In this document: piece by piece, positions 63,979 to 64,000 of the stretch
Layout of the letters: every line of letters starts with the position of its first letter
How positions within the stretch are numbered: position 1 is the stretch's first letter
Assembly (NCBI GenBank): GCA_900112785.1
Contig: FONB01000003.1
Span: 1-64,000, forward strand
From: Phytobacter palmae
Lineage (GTDB): Bacteria; Pseudomonadota; Gammaproteobacteria; Enterobacterales; Enterobacteriaceae
DNA length: 64,000 bases
Direction: 5' to 3'
Program-made: the position numbers and the translations under genes
The notes under the pieces: model-generated
What the model saw: only the letters and a program-made list of their open reading frames with translations
Database searches by the model: none
What the model was told of the DNA's origin: nothing

Positions 63979-64000
63979 CCCCGGATTAACCGGGGTGCGC
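63970..64000 (-). ncRNA. arcZ: Small RNA ArcZ, 3' terminator portion (partial)
   Basis: On the minus strand the last bases read GCGCACCCCGG-TTAAT-CCGGGGTCA followed by a T8 tract, which is the rho-independent terminator of ArcZ (E. coli: GCGCACCCCGG...CCGGGGTCATTTTTT). ArcZ is an Hfq-dependent RNA that activates rpoS and represses many mRNAs. It lies convergent to arcB and is repressed by ArcA in E. coli. Most of the gene lies beyond the window. The same stem could also serve arcB on the plus strand. Confidence 0.85.

Overview
The window is chromosomal DNA of an enterobacterium (family Enterobacteriaceae). From the tail of an rRNA operon (23S-5S-tRNA-Thr-5S, the rrnD arrangement) to arcB, gene order follows the E. 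coli/Salmonella backbone, and most proteins closely match family members known from that group. The linked msrPQ pair, a MHYT-GGDEF-EAL gene beside yhdU, and tandem yhcN-like genes fit the Salmonella/Citrobacter/Enterobacter side better than E. coli. The genus cannot be fixed from sequence alone.

Layout. 1-1000: 3' end of 23S rRNA, 5S, tRNA-Thr(GGU), a second 5S and terminators. 1005-5161: polar amino-acid ABC transporter yhdWXYZ (minus). 5638-8613: lipoprotein yhdV, a cyclic-di-GMP enzyme and yhdU. 8700-10060: a short accessory patch with one secreted protein of STY0300 type, flanked by two imperfect copies of the fis 3' end and terminator. 10021-16192: dusB-fis, prmA-panF-yhdT and accBC. 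16214-16463: a previously unlisted remnant of aroQ. 16699-20523: msrPQ and csrD. 20833-30877: mreBCD, yhdE, rng, yhdP, tldD. 30962-35175: aaeR and divergent aaeXAB. 35259-37709: an accessory GabD-type dehydrogenase, barstar-like yhcO and two YhcN-family proteins. 38070-46954: argR, mdh, degS, degQ, zapG, zapE, rplM-rpsI, sspAB. 46987-53960: an accessory TetR-controlled catabolic cluster where E. coli carries the nan region. 54061-63978: gltBD, yhcC, arcB. The window closes inside the small RNA gene arcZ, seen only by its terminator.

Working together. The backbone covers translation and its control (rRNA, L13/S9, dusB, prmA, fis), envelope shape and lipid traffic (mreBCD, yhdP), fatty-acid initiation (accBC), envelope protein quality control and repair (degS, degQ, msrPQ), nitrogen assimilation (gltBD) and redox signalling (arcB/arcZ). 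Genes that E. coli has at these positions but that are not seen here are acrS-acrE-acrF, yhdJ, acuI (yhdH), the nan genes and gltF.

The most promising undescribed system is the TetR/SDR/Gfo-Idh-MocA/TIM-barrel isomerase/MFS/flavoprotein cluster at 46987-53960. Its divergent control region carries two copies of one palindrome, TCAAC-N6-GTTGA, which are probable operators. The substrate is unknown; a sugar, sugar acid or cyclic polyol is inferred.
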